Assembly (NCBI GenBank): GCA_028275075.1
Contig: JAQCNK010000084.1
Location: 1-8,552 of the forward strand
DNA from: Haloarcula sp.
GTDB lineage: Archaea > Halobacteriota > Halobacteria > Halobacteriales > Haloarculaceae
Length of the DNA stretch: 8,552 nt
Direction of reading: 5' to 3'
The notes below the pieces were generated by a model, which was not told the DNA's origin, made no database searches, and saw only the letters and a program-made list of their open reading frames with translations. The translations under genes were made by a program, and so were the position numbers. This document shows, piece after piece, positions 1-7,345 of this stretch; within the stretch, counting starts at the first letter, position 1; every line of letters starts with the position of its first letter.

Positions 1-209
1 CGGTGACTGTGACACAGGGACAGCGCGAGACCTGGGTGTTGAGCAAGTGGCGGTTCGACTACACCGTCCGCGACGACCACCACCGCCGCCATCTGAATCT
101 CGCGCTCGACACTGGTATCGGCGAGCGGAATTCGCTCGGATTCGGGTTCATCAACATCACTGAGAAGGTGGATCGGCGATCGGGAGAGGAGGCAGCAGTC
201 GATGCTTGA
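1..209 (+). CDS. cas6: Cas6 crRNA-processing endoribonuclease, C-terminal part (5' truncated by window)
   Basis: Cas6 cleaves CRISPR precursor RNA within the repeats to give mature crRNAs that load into Cascade. Only the last 68 or so residues are visible; the frame is open to the left edge (first whole codon at base 3), so the start and N-terminal catalytic part lie upstream. The diagnostic element is the glycine-rich loop [14 protein letters not shown] (bases 114-155), the C-terminal signature of the Cas6/RAMP fold that contacts repeat RNA. About 18 residues follow the loop, an acidic tail of no known function. The stop TGA (207-209) overlaps the cas8b start by 8 nt. First place in the operon, directly before cas8b, matches the haloarchaeal I-B order. 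The GTG at base 3 is not the true start, because a 68-residue Cas6 would lack most of the protein. Confidence 0.88.
   Translation, partial: VTVTQGQRETWVLSKWRFDYTVRDDHHRRHLNLALDTGIGERNSLGFGFINITEKVDRRSGEEAAVDA
188..192 (+). promoter_or_regulatory. Shine-Dalgarno site for cas8b
   Basis: GGAGG lies inside the last codons of cas6 with 9 nt between it and the cas8b ATG at 202. It matches the anti-SD at the 3' end of archaeal 16S rRNA and supports the 202 start. Confidence 0.7.
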
Positions 210-2316
210 CCCCGACGAATTTTACGATGAGTACGGGGGAGAACTGGATAATAGACTCCCAAACCGGCCGATCTCGTCGCTCCGGAGCATCCAACACCTC
301 TACGGCCGCCTCTACACACTAGCGACGGCCGGCGGCGGCGAGTACGCGGCGTATTTGACGCCCGATCAAGCCAACGACCTGATCGGTGCCGAGGAGAGCC
401 TGATCGTCGTCCGTGTGGATCTGTCGGGGGGACAGCCCTCGCTCGACGCAGATGATCCTGTGCGGGTGACGCAGTACACAGAGGACCGCGTCCAGCAGGT
501 CGCTCACTGCAATTACAACGCTGCACGTGGGATCGACCACAGCGTCACCCACCGCTCCGGGCGCAACAGCGACCCTGAGAAGCTGGCCCGGTACGCCTGT
601 GAGCGGCTGACGAGGTGGGCGACCGACGACGTGGTCCGGGGTGTCGCCGACGATCATCCGGACGGCGACGTGATCCACGGGCTGGCGGCGGTCGGCGACG
701 AGGAGTCGAACCTCGATCGGATTCGAGCGGCCGTCCGGGCCGAACTCGGTGGGTCGACGACGGCGCTCCTGACTGTGCAGGTTCGCCGCGAAGCGGGCGC
801 GGATTACCAGTGGCCCGGTGAGGTGTCGGTGTTCAACGAGGCGATGCGTGCGCGAAAGCTCTCGAAACTGGTCTCGAAGGGACAGGCGACGAACTCCGCC
901 GGAGAAGCAACGGACCTAATCAGCGGTGAGCGAACCCGAACTGTCGGTACTGCCGAGGACCCACTCAACTACTTCCTCGGCAAGCAGATGGAGAAGTTCC
1001 CGGGACTGGATCCCGACGAGGCGTGGCGGAGCCACCCCATCTCCGAGGACGGTGCGGTCACGCTCATGAACGCCGAGGAATTCGTTGACGCCTGCTCCTA
1101 CCGGACGTTCAACGCAGACGTGTACTGCCTGCCGTACTTCCTCGGGCGGCCGACGGCCGAAGAAACGCATCTGCTGTACTCGGCGCTCTATCAGGTCACA
1201 GAGGCAGAAGATATGGGTCCCGTACAGGAATTCTATGACCGGTTCGGGAAAGATGACAACGACTTCGACGGGCGGCTTCGGTTCTACGTCGCGGCGGTGA
1301 TGAAACACCAGATGTCCCGCTTCGACGTGTACGGCGAGACGCTCAACGGCCGACTCCACTACCCAACGGAGGTCGGAAAGCGACACGAACAGGTCACCGG
1401 AAGCTGGGTGTTTGACGACGACCACGAGAGCAACGCTGAGCGGACGCCGCCGATGCCGTCCTACGAGGAGTGGCCGCTGACGGATCCGTCCAGTCCCGAG
1501 TACAGTTTGCACGAGAGGATCGCCTCGGGCGACTATCTCTACCGGACCTTCCCGTTCACTGACGAGGACACCGACGCGACGATTGACGACGAACGCATCG
1601 ACGTCCACGTCTCAATACTCGCCGGCGACCCGGTGCCGCGAAGCCAACTGGTCAGCGTCTACGTGGAGCGACTGCTCGGCCGGGACGGTGAAGATGTCCC
1701 GGAACTCCTGATCGTCTCCCAGTTCGCACAGCTGTGTGCGCTCGAAAGCGCCGGTCTCGTGACGGCGGACGACACCCCCGGATCGGCGGTGATCGACGGT
1801 CCGAACTACGACACTATGCAACCAGACACAGCGCGACCCGACGGCGGGACGGCCGCCCTCGGTCGCACCGAAAAACTCGAATCGTTCATCGACCAGACGG
1901 ACGGCCTCAACAATCCCGAACGGCGGGGTGCGTTCCTGATCGGCGCGCTCGTCGGTCAGGTCGGCACCTACCAACAGGCGTACCACGACCGGTCGACGAC
2001 CGTGATCGATCAGTACCCAATCAAGTCGATGACCAAAACGAGGGTCAAGCGCATCACCCAGGAGGTGCTCGACAAGGATGTCGTCTACTCCCGGGAGAGC
2101 GCAAAAAAAGGCTTGAACATCAACTCGACGATGTACCGGGAGATCACCGACGGAATCGTGGAGACGATGGCCAAGAGAGACCCCGAGACGTGGGAGGTCA
2201 GCACTGACGATCTCCGCTTCTACTACGCGCTGGGCGTGACCTACGGGATGAACGACCGTTCGACGAACAAGCAGGACGAAAACGACGCAGACGACACTTC
2301 CGAGACCAATGAGTGA
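202..2316 (+). CDS. cas8b: Cas8b, large subunit of type I-B Cascade (Csh1 family)
   Basis: Cas8b is the large subunit of the I-B interference complex; in the family it is implicated in PAM recognition and target DNA binding and helps recruit Cas3. This reading frame is 704 aa, close to the roughly 700-residue haloarchaeal Cas8b proteins. I recognise it by position between cas6 and cas7, by length, and by the conserved-looking central segment around residues 242-280 (SGERTRTVG at 241-249, then LNYFLGKQ at 255-262), which resembles other haloarchaeal Csh1 proteins. The C-terminal part, from about residue 565, looks alpha-helical and basic in patches ([16 protein letters not shown]), as expected for the small-subunit-like helical bundle of Cas8. 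The last 20 residues are an acidic, probably disordered tail. The ATG at 202 has GGAGG 9 nt upstream and overlaps the cas6 stop. Large-subunit sequences diverge widely, so the name rests heavily on context. Confidence 0.92.
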   Translation: MLDPDEFYDEYGGELDNRLPNRPISSLRSIQHLYGRLYTLATAGGGEYAAYLTPDQANDLIGAEESLIVVRVDLSGGQPSLDADDPVRVTQYTEDRVQQVAHCNYNAARGIDHSVTHRSGRNSDPEKLARYACERLTRWATDDVVRGVADDHPDGDVIHGLAAVGDEESNLDRIRAAVRAELGGSTTALLTVQVRREAGADYQWPGEVSVFNEAMRARKLSKLVSKGQATNSAGEATDLISGERTRTVGTAEDPLNYFLGKQMEKFPGLDPDEAWRSHPISEDGAVTLMNAEEFVDACSYRTFNADVYCLPYFLGRPTAEETHLLYSALYQVTEAEDMGPVQEFYDRFGKDDNDFDGRLRFYVAAVMKHQMSRFDVYGETLNGRLHYPTEVGKRHEQVTGSWVFDDDHESNAERTPPMPSYEEWPLTDPSSPEYSLHERIASGDYLYRTFPFTDEDTDATIDDERIDVHVSILAGDPVPRSQLVSVYVERLLGRDGEDVPELLIVSQFAQLCALESAGLVTADDTPGSAVIDGPNYDTMQPDTARPDGGTAALGRTEKLESFIDQTDGLNNPERRGAFLIGALVGQVGTYQQAYHDRSTTVIDQYPIKSMTKTRVKRITQEVLDKDVVYSRESAKKGLNINSTMYREITDGIVETMAKRDPETWEVSTDDLRFYYALGVTYGMNDRSTNKQDENDADDTSETNE
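1816..2316 (+). CDS. Possible internally initiated Cas11-like small subunit within cas8b (speculative)
   Basis: Several type I systems without a separate cas11 gene, including I-B, are known to make the small subunit by internal translation of the 3' end of the large-subunit gene. No separate cas11 lies in this operon. In-frame ATG 1816 (cas8b Met539) is the only ATG near the boundary before the helical C-terminal region. It would give 166 aa, a plausible small-subunit size. A strong SD-like GGTGATC sits at 1788-1794, but 21 nt upstream, which is farther than usual. An in-frame GTG at 1789 is an alternative start with no clear SD. This is an inference from architecture, and the start site is uncertain. 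Confidence 0.3.
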   Translation: MQPDTARPDGGTAALGRTEKLESFIDQTDGLNNPERRGAFLIGALVGQVGTYQQAYHDRSTTVIDQYPIKSMTKTRVKRITQEVLDKDVVYSRESAKKGLNINSTMYREITDGIVETMAKRDPETWEVSTDDLRFYYALGVTYGMNDRSTNKQDENDADDTSETNE

Positions 2317-3373
2317 ACACTACCCCACCGCCTCGAACCGATCAGAGATCGTCTTCGCGTACGACGCAGTCGACGCGAATCCAAACGGAAACCCGCTCAG
2401 CGGCGCGAATCGACCCCGAATCGATCCACAGACTGACCAGGCCATCGTCACCGACGTTCGTCTCAAGCGGTACCTCCGCGACCAGTTGCAAGACGACGGG
2501 CACGGCGTCTACATCCGCAACGTCAACGAAGAGGGTATTCAGGCGACGCGCGAAGACCTCCTCGAAGCCCGTCTCAAAGATATCGAGCTTGACGATGTCG
2601 ACGAGGACGGGATCGAGGAGGCGGTCTTTCAGCAATTCCTCGAAAACAGTGCCGACGTGCGCTACTTCGGGGCGACGATGAGCGTCGATATGAACGAGGA
2701 GAAGCATGGAGACATCGCCGAGGAGCTCCCGGACCACTTCACGGGCCCCGTCCAGTTCTCGCCCGGGAAGTCGGTCCACCCCGTGACGGTGAACGAGGAG
2801 TACAACAGTCTCACGAGCGTCATCGCAACCGGCGAGGGCAAAGAGCAAGGCGGCTTCGACCTCGATGACCACCGCATCCAGTACGCGTTCATCGGCTTCC
2901 ACGGCCTTGTCGACGAACACGGCGCCGAGGATACGCTACTGACTGACGATGACGTTCGCCGGCTCGACACGCTGTGTTGGCGCGCGCTGAAGAACCAGAC
3001 CATCAGTCGCAGCAAGGTCGGTCAGGAACCACGACTCTATCTCAGAGTCGAGTACGACGGCGAGAGTTTCCACCTCGGCGGTCTCGATCAAGGCCTCGCA
3101 CTCGAATCGGAAACGTCTGAACCGGCAGAGGAACTTCGGACGGTTCGTGGCATCTGCATCGACGTGACGAGCCTCGTCGAGCGCTTGGAGAACGCATCCG
3201 ATCGGATCGACACGGTCCACATCGTTGCCAGCGATGTCCTCGACGTGTCCGTCGACGGCGAGACCGGCGACCACGAGTTCCTCTACAACGAACTGAGAGA
3301 CGCCGTGGGTGCCGATTCCGTCCGCGTCGTCGACGTGTACGAGGACGCGCATGCGACGATGCCGGAGGGGTGA
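2309..3373 (+). CDS. cas7: Cas7, crRNA-backbone subunit of type I-B Cascade (Csh2 family)
   Basis: Cas7 polymerises along the crRNA spacer and forms the backbone of Cascade. The protein is 354 aa, typical of Csh2. The N-terminal segment is highly characteristic: EIVFAYDAVDANPNGNP (residues 13-29), the first RRM strand and loop, followed by TDVRLKRYLRDQL (48-60). Further Csh2-like segments are DVRYFGATMSV (116-126), TGPVQFSPGKSVHPV (145-159) and ALKNQTISRSKVG (226-238). The ATG at 2309 overlaps the cas8b stop by 8 nt (ATGAGTGA). I see no good SD just upstream, so translation probably depends on coupling to cas8b. That is notable because Cas7 is needed in several copies per complex. The stop at 3371-3373 falls 3 nt before cas5. 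Confidence 0.96.
   Translation: MSEHYPTASNRSEIVFAYDAVDANPNGNPLSGANRPRIDPQTDQAIVTDVRLKRYLRDQLQDDGHGVYIRNVNEEGIQATREDLLEARLKDIELDDVDEDGIEEAVFQQFLENSADVRYFGATMSVDMNEEKHGDIAEELPDHFTGPVQFSPGKSVHPVTVNEEYNSLTSVIATGEGKEQGGFDLDDHRIQYAFIGFHGLVDEHGAEDTLLTDDDVRRLDTLCWRALKNQTISRSKVGQEPRLYLRVEYDGESFHLGGLDQGLALESETSEPAEELRTVRGICIDVTSLVERLENASDRIDTVHIVASDVLDVSVDGETGDHEFLYNELRDAVGADSVRVVDVYEDAHATMPEG
3364..3373 (+). promoter_or_regulatory. Strong Shine-Dalgarno site for cas5
   Basis: GGAGGGGTGA, overlapping the cas7 stop codon, is rich in complementarity to the archaeal 16S 3' end. GGAGG (3364-3368) leaves 8 nt to the cas5 GTG at 3377. It decides the GTG start and may make cas5 translation less dependent on upstream ribosomes. 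Confidence 0.72.
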
Positions 3374-3376
3374 GCC

Positions 3377-4165
3377 GTGACCGAACACGCTTCTGCGGCG
3401 TCAAATATCTCCGACGGCGCGGACACGTGCCTGTCGTTCACGGCTAGTGGTCCATGGGGACATTTCCGGCGTATCGAAGGCAACATCGTGAAACAGACCT
3501 ACCGGGTTATCCCGCGGACCACCGTCGCAGGGGTCATCGCAGCGATGCTGGGGATCGAGCGCGACGGCTACTACGACCTGTTCGCGCCGGGTGCATCTCT
3601 CGTTGCCATCGAACCGGTCAGCGAACTTCGCACTATGAAGCTCCCGATGAACACACTTTCGACGGCTAGCGAGCACTTGGCGTCGCTGAATCCTCACGGG
3701 AAGCTCTCGATCAAGCTCCCCGATCCGTCGAAACCCCGACAGCAGCACAACTACGAGGTCCTCGTTGATCCCGCCTACCGGATCGACGTGTGGCTCTCTG
3801 ACGACGAGCGGTACGAACAGCTGCGGTCGCTGCTCGAATCCGGGGAGTCGTACTACGTCCCGAGTCTCGGCCTCTCCGAGCACCTCGCGACGGTCGACTA
3901 CCACGGAGAGTTCCCGATAACGCCGGGGCCAGACAGCGAGACGGTGGCCATCGATTCGACTGTGCCCGAAGCGGTCGATTCGATCGTCCCGGAACCGGAT
4001 ACGCGCTACCAGATCGAACAGACACCAGCGTTTATGCAACGCGACGAAGACGGTCGGACGACCAGTGCGTTCGTCTCCTACGCCTACAATCCCGACGGAG
4101 GATCGCTACGACTGATGGACGTATCGTCCCGGACGGTCGACGGCAGGGCCGTCGTGTTCACCTGA
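3377..4165 (+). CDS. cas5: Cas5, crRNA 5'-handle-binding subunit of type I-B Cascade
   Basis: Cas5 caps the crRNA 5' handle and joins Cas7 to Cas8 in Cascade. At 262 aa it has the usual haloarchaeal Cas5 length. The N-terminal RAMP strand reads CLSFTASGPWGHFRR (residues 18-32) and is followed by the hallmark Cas5 segment IPRTTVAGVIAAMLGIERDGYYDLF (45-69; key residues are the PRTT turn, the small-residue helix and the YYDLF end). A second conserved-looking stretch is LRTMKLPMNT (84-93). GTG 3377 is chosen because it has a strong SD and lies 3 nt after cas7; the next Met is residue 57, inside the conserved helix. Residues 192-207 contain a tandem near-repeat (IDSTVPEA/VDSIVPEP), described separately. 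The stop shares one base with the cas3 ATG (TGATG). Confidence 0.95.
   Translation: MTEHASAASNISDGADTCLSFTASGPWGHFRRIEGNIVKQTYRVIPRTTVAGVIAAMLGIERDGYYDLFAPGASLVAIEPVSELRTMKLPMNTLSTASEHLASLNPHGKLSIKLPDPSKPRQQHNYEVLVDPAYRIDVWLSDDERYEQLRSLLESGESYYVPSLGLSEHLATVDYHGEFPITPGPDSETVAIDSTVPEAVDSIVPEPDTRYQIEQTPAFMQRDEDGRTTSAFVSYAYNPDGGSLRLMDVSSRTVDGRAVVFT
3951..3998 (+). repeat. Imperfect 24-nt tandem duplication inside cas5
   Basis: Two adjacent 24-nt units (3951-3974 and 3975-3998) share 19 of 24 bases by hand alignment, with the first 9 (tcgattcga) identical. In frame they encode IDSTVPEA and VDSIVPEP, and the reading frame is kept. It looks like an old in-frame duplication in a surface loop that has since diverged. 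Confidence 0.6.
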
Positions 4166-6786
4166 TGACTGGCGCGCCGATCTCCCATCCGCCGGAGGGT
4201 TACGACGAGGCGACGCTGCTGGACAGTCATCTCAACGCGGTGGCCAGTAGAACGCGTGTGGTGATCCCGTCTGACGCCACGACGATCGGCGGGGATCCGC
4301 TCGGGGAGGTCGCGGCAATCGTGGCTCAGTGTCACGACTTCGGGAAGGCGACGACGTGGTTCCAGGCGTACGTGCTCGGCGAATCGGAGTCGAGCACGCG
4401 GACGAATCACTCCCTGCTCGGTGCGTATCTCGGATACTACGTCCTCGATAGGTCGGGATACGACAGCGAGGACTGCCTGGCGGCTTTCGTCGCGATAGCG
4501 AAACACCACGGTCGTCTCCCGAACGTCGAGACGTACGTGGATGGGGTCGCGCGGTTCGAGAACGAGAGCGAGGCGAACAACGAGCGCCAGCGGGTCGTCA
4601 TCGAACAGGTCAGGAACATCGACGACCACCGCCGGTCGTTCGCGCAGTCGTTCGTTGCCGACGTGACCGACGGTGCCGGGTCGTGGGACGAGTTCGTCTC
4701 GAAGATCACGGACGAGTCGCTCCTCGACGCCGGAGAGTCGCTGTTTTCGACCGTCCACGAGCATATCGACCAGTTCAGCTTCGGGAGCGACCGGTCCAGT
4801 CCGTCCGGGACGTTCTACCAGGGACTCCTCCAGCTCTGGAGCGGGCTTATCCTCGCCGACAAGACGACCGCTGCCGGGATCGAATCCGGGCACCTCGATG
4901 CGTCCGAACCGGATTCGGAGATCCTCTCGGAGTACATCGACGGCCTCGGTGGCGACGGTGCCGACGACAGCCGGGCCGATGCCCTCGATCGACACCGCGA
5001 CGAAGCGCGGCAGGGCGTCCTCGCCGGCGTTGAGGCGTTTCGTAGTTCCGACGGCTCGATTGCGACACTGACCCTGCCGACCGGGATGGGAAAGACCCTG
5101 ACGGGACTGAGCGCCGCCCTCGCGCTCCGCGAGGACGGCGACCGAGTCGTCTATTCGCTCCCCTTTACCTCCGTCATCGACCAGGTTGCGGACGAACTCA
5201 CGGAGGTGTTCGACTCCGACGGCCGCGACGACCTGCTGACGATCCATCATCACTTAGCCGAGACGGTGACGGAACTCGACGACGGGGACGAAGGGACCGA
5301 CAAGGACGCCAGGTTGGCCGAGATGGTCGCCGAGAGCTGGCGGTCCGGGCTGACACTCACCACGTTCGTACAGCTCTTTGAGAGCCTCGTCGGTCCCGCC
5401 AACTCCCAGTCGATGAAGCTACCGGCGCTGTACGACTCCGTGATCGTCCTGGACGAGCCACAGGCGCTTCCGATGAAGTGGTGGAAGCTCATCCGCCGGA
5501 TCGCGACGATCCTCACCGAGGAGTACGACGCGACGATCATCGCGATGACGGCGACGCAGCCGGTGCTGTTCGACGACGCGTTCGAACTGGTCGACGGCGT
5601 GGATCGGTACTTCGATCGCTTCGATCGCGTCGAGTACGAGGTCCACGATTCCGCTCTGGCGTTCGACGACACCGACGCGACCCTCGACTACGAGGCTGCC
5701 GGCAAGACGATCCTGTGCGAAACCGGGGGGGCCGATTCGGCACTCGCCGTCTGTAACACGATCGACAGCACGGCCGCGCTCACCGATACGATAGCGGAAC
5801 AGGGGGCAGTCGTCGACGTGGGCCACCACCTCACAGAGACACTCAAAACCGAGCCGATCGACGGACACGGAGCTCCAGACGAGGGAATCAGCGATGAATC
5901 GACCGCCGCGGGAATCGACGTAGACGCGCTCGTCGAACGCGTCGAACAAGCTCTCGACCCGGACGAACACGCGCTGGTCCACCTCTCGACCCGGCTCCGT
6001 CCCCTGGACCGGCTCGCGCTGATCGAGGCGACGAAGCGCCTCACTGAACGGTCCGTCCCCATCGTGGCGGTGTCGACGCAACTCATTGAAGCCGGCGTCG
6101 ACATCAGCTTCGACCGGGTGTACAGGGACATCGCACCGATCGACAGCGTCGTACAGGCGGCGGGCCGGTGTAACCGATCGTTCGAACGTGACCGCGGGAC
6201 AGTGACTCTCTGGTGGCTGGCGCCCCCGGAAGAGACGACCAAGACCCCGTCACAGGCCGTCTACGACTCTCGTGGTGTGAGTACGATCTCGTTGACTTCG
6301 AAGACGCTCGACGCGATCGAGGCCGGCGATGGGACTGTCGCCGAGCGGACGATGACGCGTGATGCCGTCCAGCACTACTACGGCCTCGTCTCCGATCGCA
6401 ACCCGGGTGATCCGCAGTTCGCTGACTGGGTCAACGAGGCGAACGCCGAAGAACTCGGCGCGCTCTCACTAATCGGCAGGCGGGACAGCGTCGACGTGAT
6501 CGTCTGCCGGACTGACGCCGATCGAGATCTAGTCGATGCGATGCGAACCGCTCTCGAACGATCCGACTACGACGAGTTCGAGACACACAGGGAGGAGGCT
6601 AAAGACATCACCGTCTCGCTCCCGATCTACAGCCGGGATTCGACCGAAGCCGAGACGGTCGCCGACCTCGGTCGGCTTCGTGACACCGAACTCCGTGTTC
6701 TTGAACGGCCACAGAGTAAGACCTACTTCGACGAGACGAACGGCCTCGCAGTCGAAGGGCCGTCCGTCGACGACCGGTTCCTATGA
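4165..6786 (+). CDS. cas3: Cas3, HD nuclease-helicase effector of type I CRISPR
   Basis: Cas3 is recruited to Cascade R-loops, nicks the displaced strand with its HD nuclease and unwinds and degrades DNA in an ATP-driven manner. The 873-aa protein has both parts in one chain. HD domain: H22, H57-D58 in QCHDFGK, H82 and H114-H115 are all visible as metal ligands. Helicase: Walker A PTGMGKT (residues 305-311, K310), DExx box DEPQ (430-433), motif III TAT (462-464), motif V STQLIEAGVDIS (637-648) and motif VI QAAGRCNR (664-671) with its arginines. About 200 residues follow as the C-terminal domain. No key residue is missing. The ATG at 4165 overlaps the cas5 stop by one base, with no clear SD, so coupled re-initiation is likely. 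The fused HD-helicase form is the usual one for I-B. Confidence 0.97.
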   Translation: MTGAPISHPPEGYDEATLLDSHLNAVASRTRVVIPSDATTIGGDPLGEVAAIVAQCHDFGKATTWFQAYVLGESESSTRTNHSLLGAYLGYYVLDRSGYDSEDCLAAFVAIAKHHGRLPNVETYVDGVARFENESEANNERQRVVIEQVRNIDDHRRSFAQSFVADVTDGAGSWDEFVSKITDESLLDAGESLFSTVHEHIDQFSFGSDRSSPSGTFYQGLLQLWSGLILADKTTAAGIESGHLDASEPDSEILSEYIDGLGGDGADDSRADALDRHRDEARQGVLAGVEAFRSSDGSIATLTLPTGMGKTLTGLSAALALREDGDRVVYSLPFTSVIDQVADELTEVFDSDGRDDLLTIHHHLAETVTELDDGDEGTDKDARLAEMVAESWRSGLTLTTFVQLFESLVGPANSQSMKLPALYDSVIVLDEPQALPMKWWKLIRRIATILTEEYDATIIAMTATQPVLFDDAFELVDGVDRYFDRFDRVEYEVHDSALAFDDTDATLDYEAAGKTILCETGGADSALAVCNTIDSTAALTDTIAEQGAVVDVGHHLTETLKTEPIDGHGAPDEGISDESTAAGIDVDALVERVEQALDPDEHALVHLSTRLRPLDRLALIEATKRLTERSVPIVAVSTQLIEAGVDISFDRVYRDIAPIDSVVQAAGRCNRSFERDRGTVTLWWLAPPEETTKTPSQAVYDSRGVSTISLTSKTLDAIEAGDGTVAERTMTRDAVQHYYGLVSDRNPGDPQFADWVNEANAEELGALSLIGRRDSVDVIVCRTDADRDLVDAMRTALERSDYDEFETHREEAKDITVSLPIYSRDSTEAETVADLGRLRDTELRVLERPQSKTYFDETNGLAVEGPSVDDRFL

Positions 6787-7343
6787 CCGACCAATCGTCC
6801 GATCCAGTCGATCGGTTTCTCGCCGCGGCCAGAGACGAGACCCAGGAGCTACCGTTTCGCCTCACCGGAGTGATGTTTCAGTATTACGTCGTCTGCGAGC
6901 GGGAGCTCTGGTTCCTCAGCCGCGATGTGGAGATCGACCGTGACACACCCGCGATCGTCCGGGGGAGCGGCGTCGATGACTCCGCCTACTCGGACAGGCG
7001 CCGGGATGTACGCGTCGACGGGATCATCGCGATCGACGTTCTGGATAGCGGCGAGATCCTAGAGGTCAAGCCCTCGTCATCGATGACCGAACCGGCGCGG
7101 TTGCAGCTGCTGTTCTACCTCTGGTACCTCGATCGGGTCACCGGCGTCGAAAAAACGGGCGTCCTGGCCCATCCGACAGAGAAACGACGCGAGACGGTCG
7201 AGCTGACGCCGGAGTCCAGTGCCGAAGTCGAATCGGCCATCCGTGGGATCCGCGAAGTCGTCACCGCAGAATCACCACCACCGGCCGAAGAGAAGCCGGT
7301 CTGTGACTCGTGTGCCTACCACGACTTCTGCTGGAGCTGTTAA
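6783..7343 (+). CDS. cas4: Cas4, iron-sulfur RecB-like exonuclease for spacer acquisition
   Basis: Cas4 trims prespacer ends and helps select PAM-containing spacers with Cas1-Cas2. The 186-aa protein has the single N-terminal cysteine C38 (VVCEREL) and the C-terminal C174-x2-C177-x5-C183 set, the four ligands expected for the 4Fe-4S cluster. The PD-(D/E)xK nuclease core is visible as D79 (VDG), E94-V-K96 (ILEVKPSS) and Q108 in the following helix (RLQLLFYLWYL). A fifth cysteine, C186, is the last residue and extends the pattern to C-x2-C-x5-C-x2-C; it is not needed for the usual cluster. The ATG at 6783 forms an ATGA overlap with the cas3 stop. No strong SD precedes it, so it is probably translationally coupled. 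Confidence 0.95.
   Translation: MTDQSSDPVDRFLAAARDETQELPFRLTGVMFQYYVVCERELWFLSRDVEIDRDTPAIVRGSGVDDSAYSDRRRDVRVDGIIAIDVLDSGEILEVKPSSSMTEPARLQLLFYLWYLDRVTGVEKTGVLAHPTEKRRETVELTPESSAEVESAIRGIREVVTAESPPPAEEKPVCDSCAYHDFCWSC
7333..7336 (+). promoter_or_regulatory. Shine-Dalgarno site deciding the cas1 start
   Basis: GGAG in the last cas4 codons leaves 9 nt to ATG 7346. It favours this ATG over the in-frame GTG at 7310, which lies inside cas4. Confidence 0.55.
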
Positions 7344-7345
7344 GT

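Noticed and set aside
916..1608. Minus-strand open frame opposite cas8b
   Set aside because: Shadow frame with no recognisable domain; + strand cas8b is continuous through it.
4084..5253. Long minus-strand open frame (389 codons) opposite cas5/cas3
   Set aside because: It lies antisense to the unmistakable cas3 HD and Walker A coding region. Long antisense frames are routine in GC-rich haloarchaeal DNA, and its translation shows no recognisable motif.
5611..5628. Perfect 9-nt tandem repeat (ttcgatcgc twice) in cas3
   Set aside because: Encodes FDRFDR in frame. Two copies of so short a unit are expected by chance in GATC/TCG-rich haloarchaeal coding DNA.
5725..5731. G7 run in cas3 suggesting a frameshift
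   Set aside because: The cas3 frame is continuous through it and downstream helicase motifs V and VI are in frame, so there is no evidence of a lesion.
5419..6081. Minus-strand open frame opposite the cas3 helicase region
   Set aside because: Shadow of cas3 codon bias; no recognisable motif, and it covers conserved helicase motifs on the + strand.
7310..7345. Upstream GTG start for cas1
   Set aside because: It lies inside cas4 and adds residues unlike Cas1; ATG 7346 has an SD and gives the normal N-terminus.
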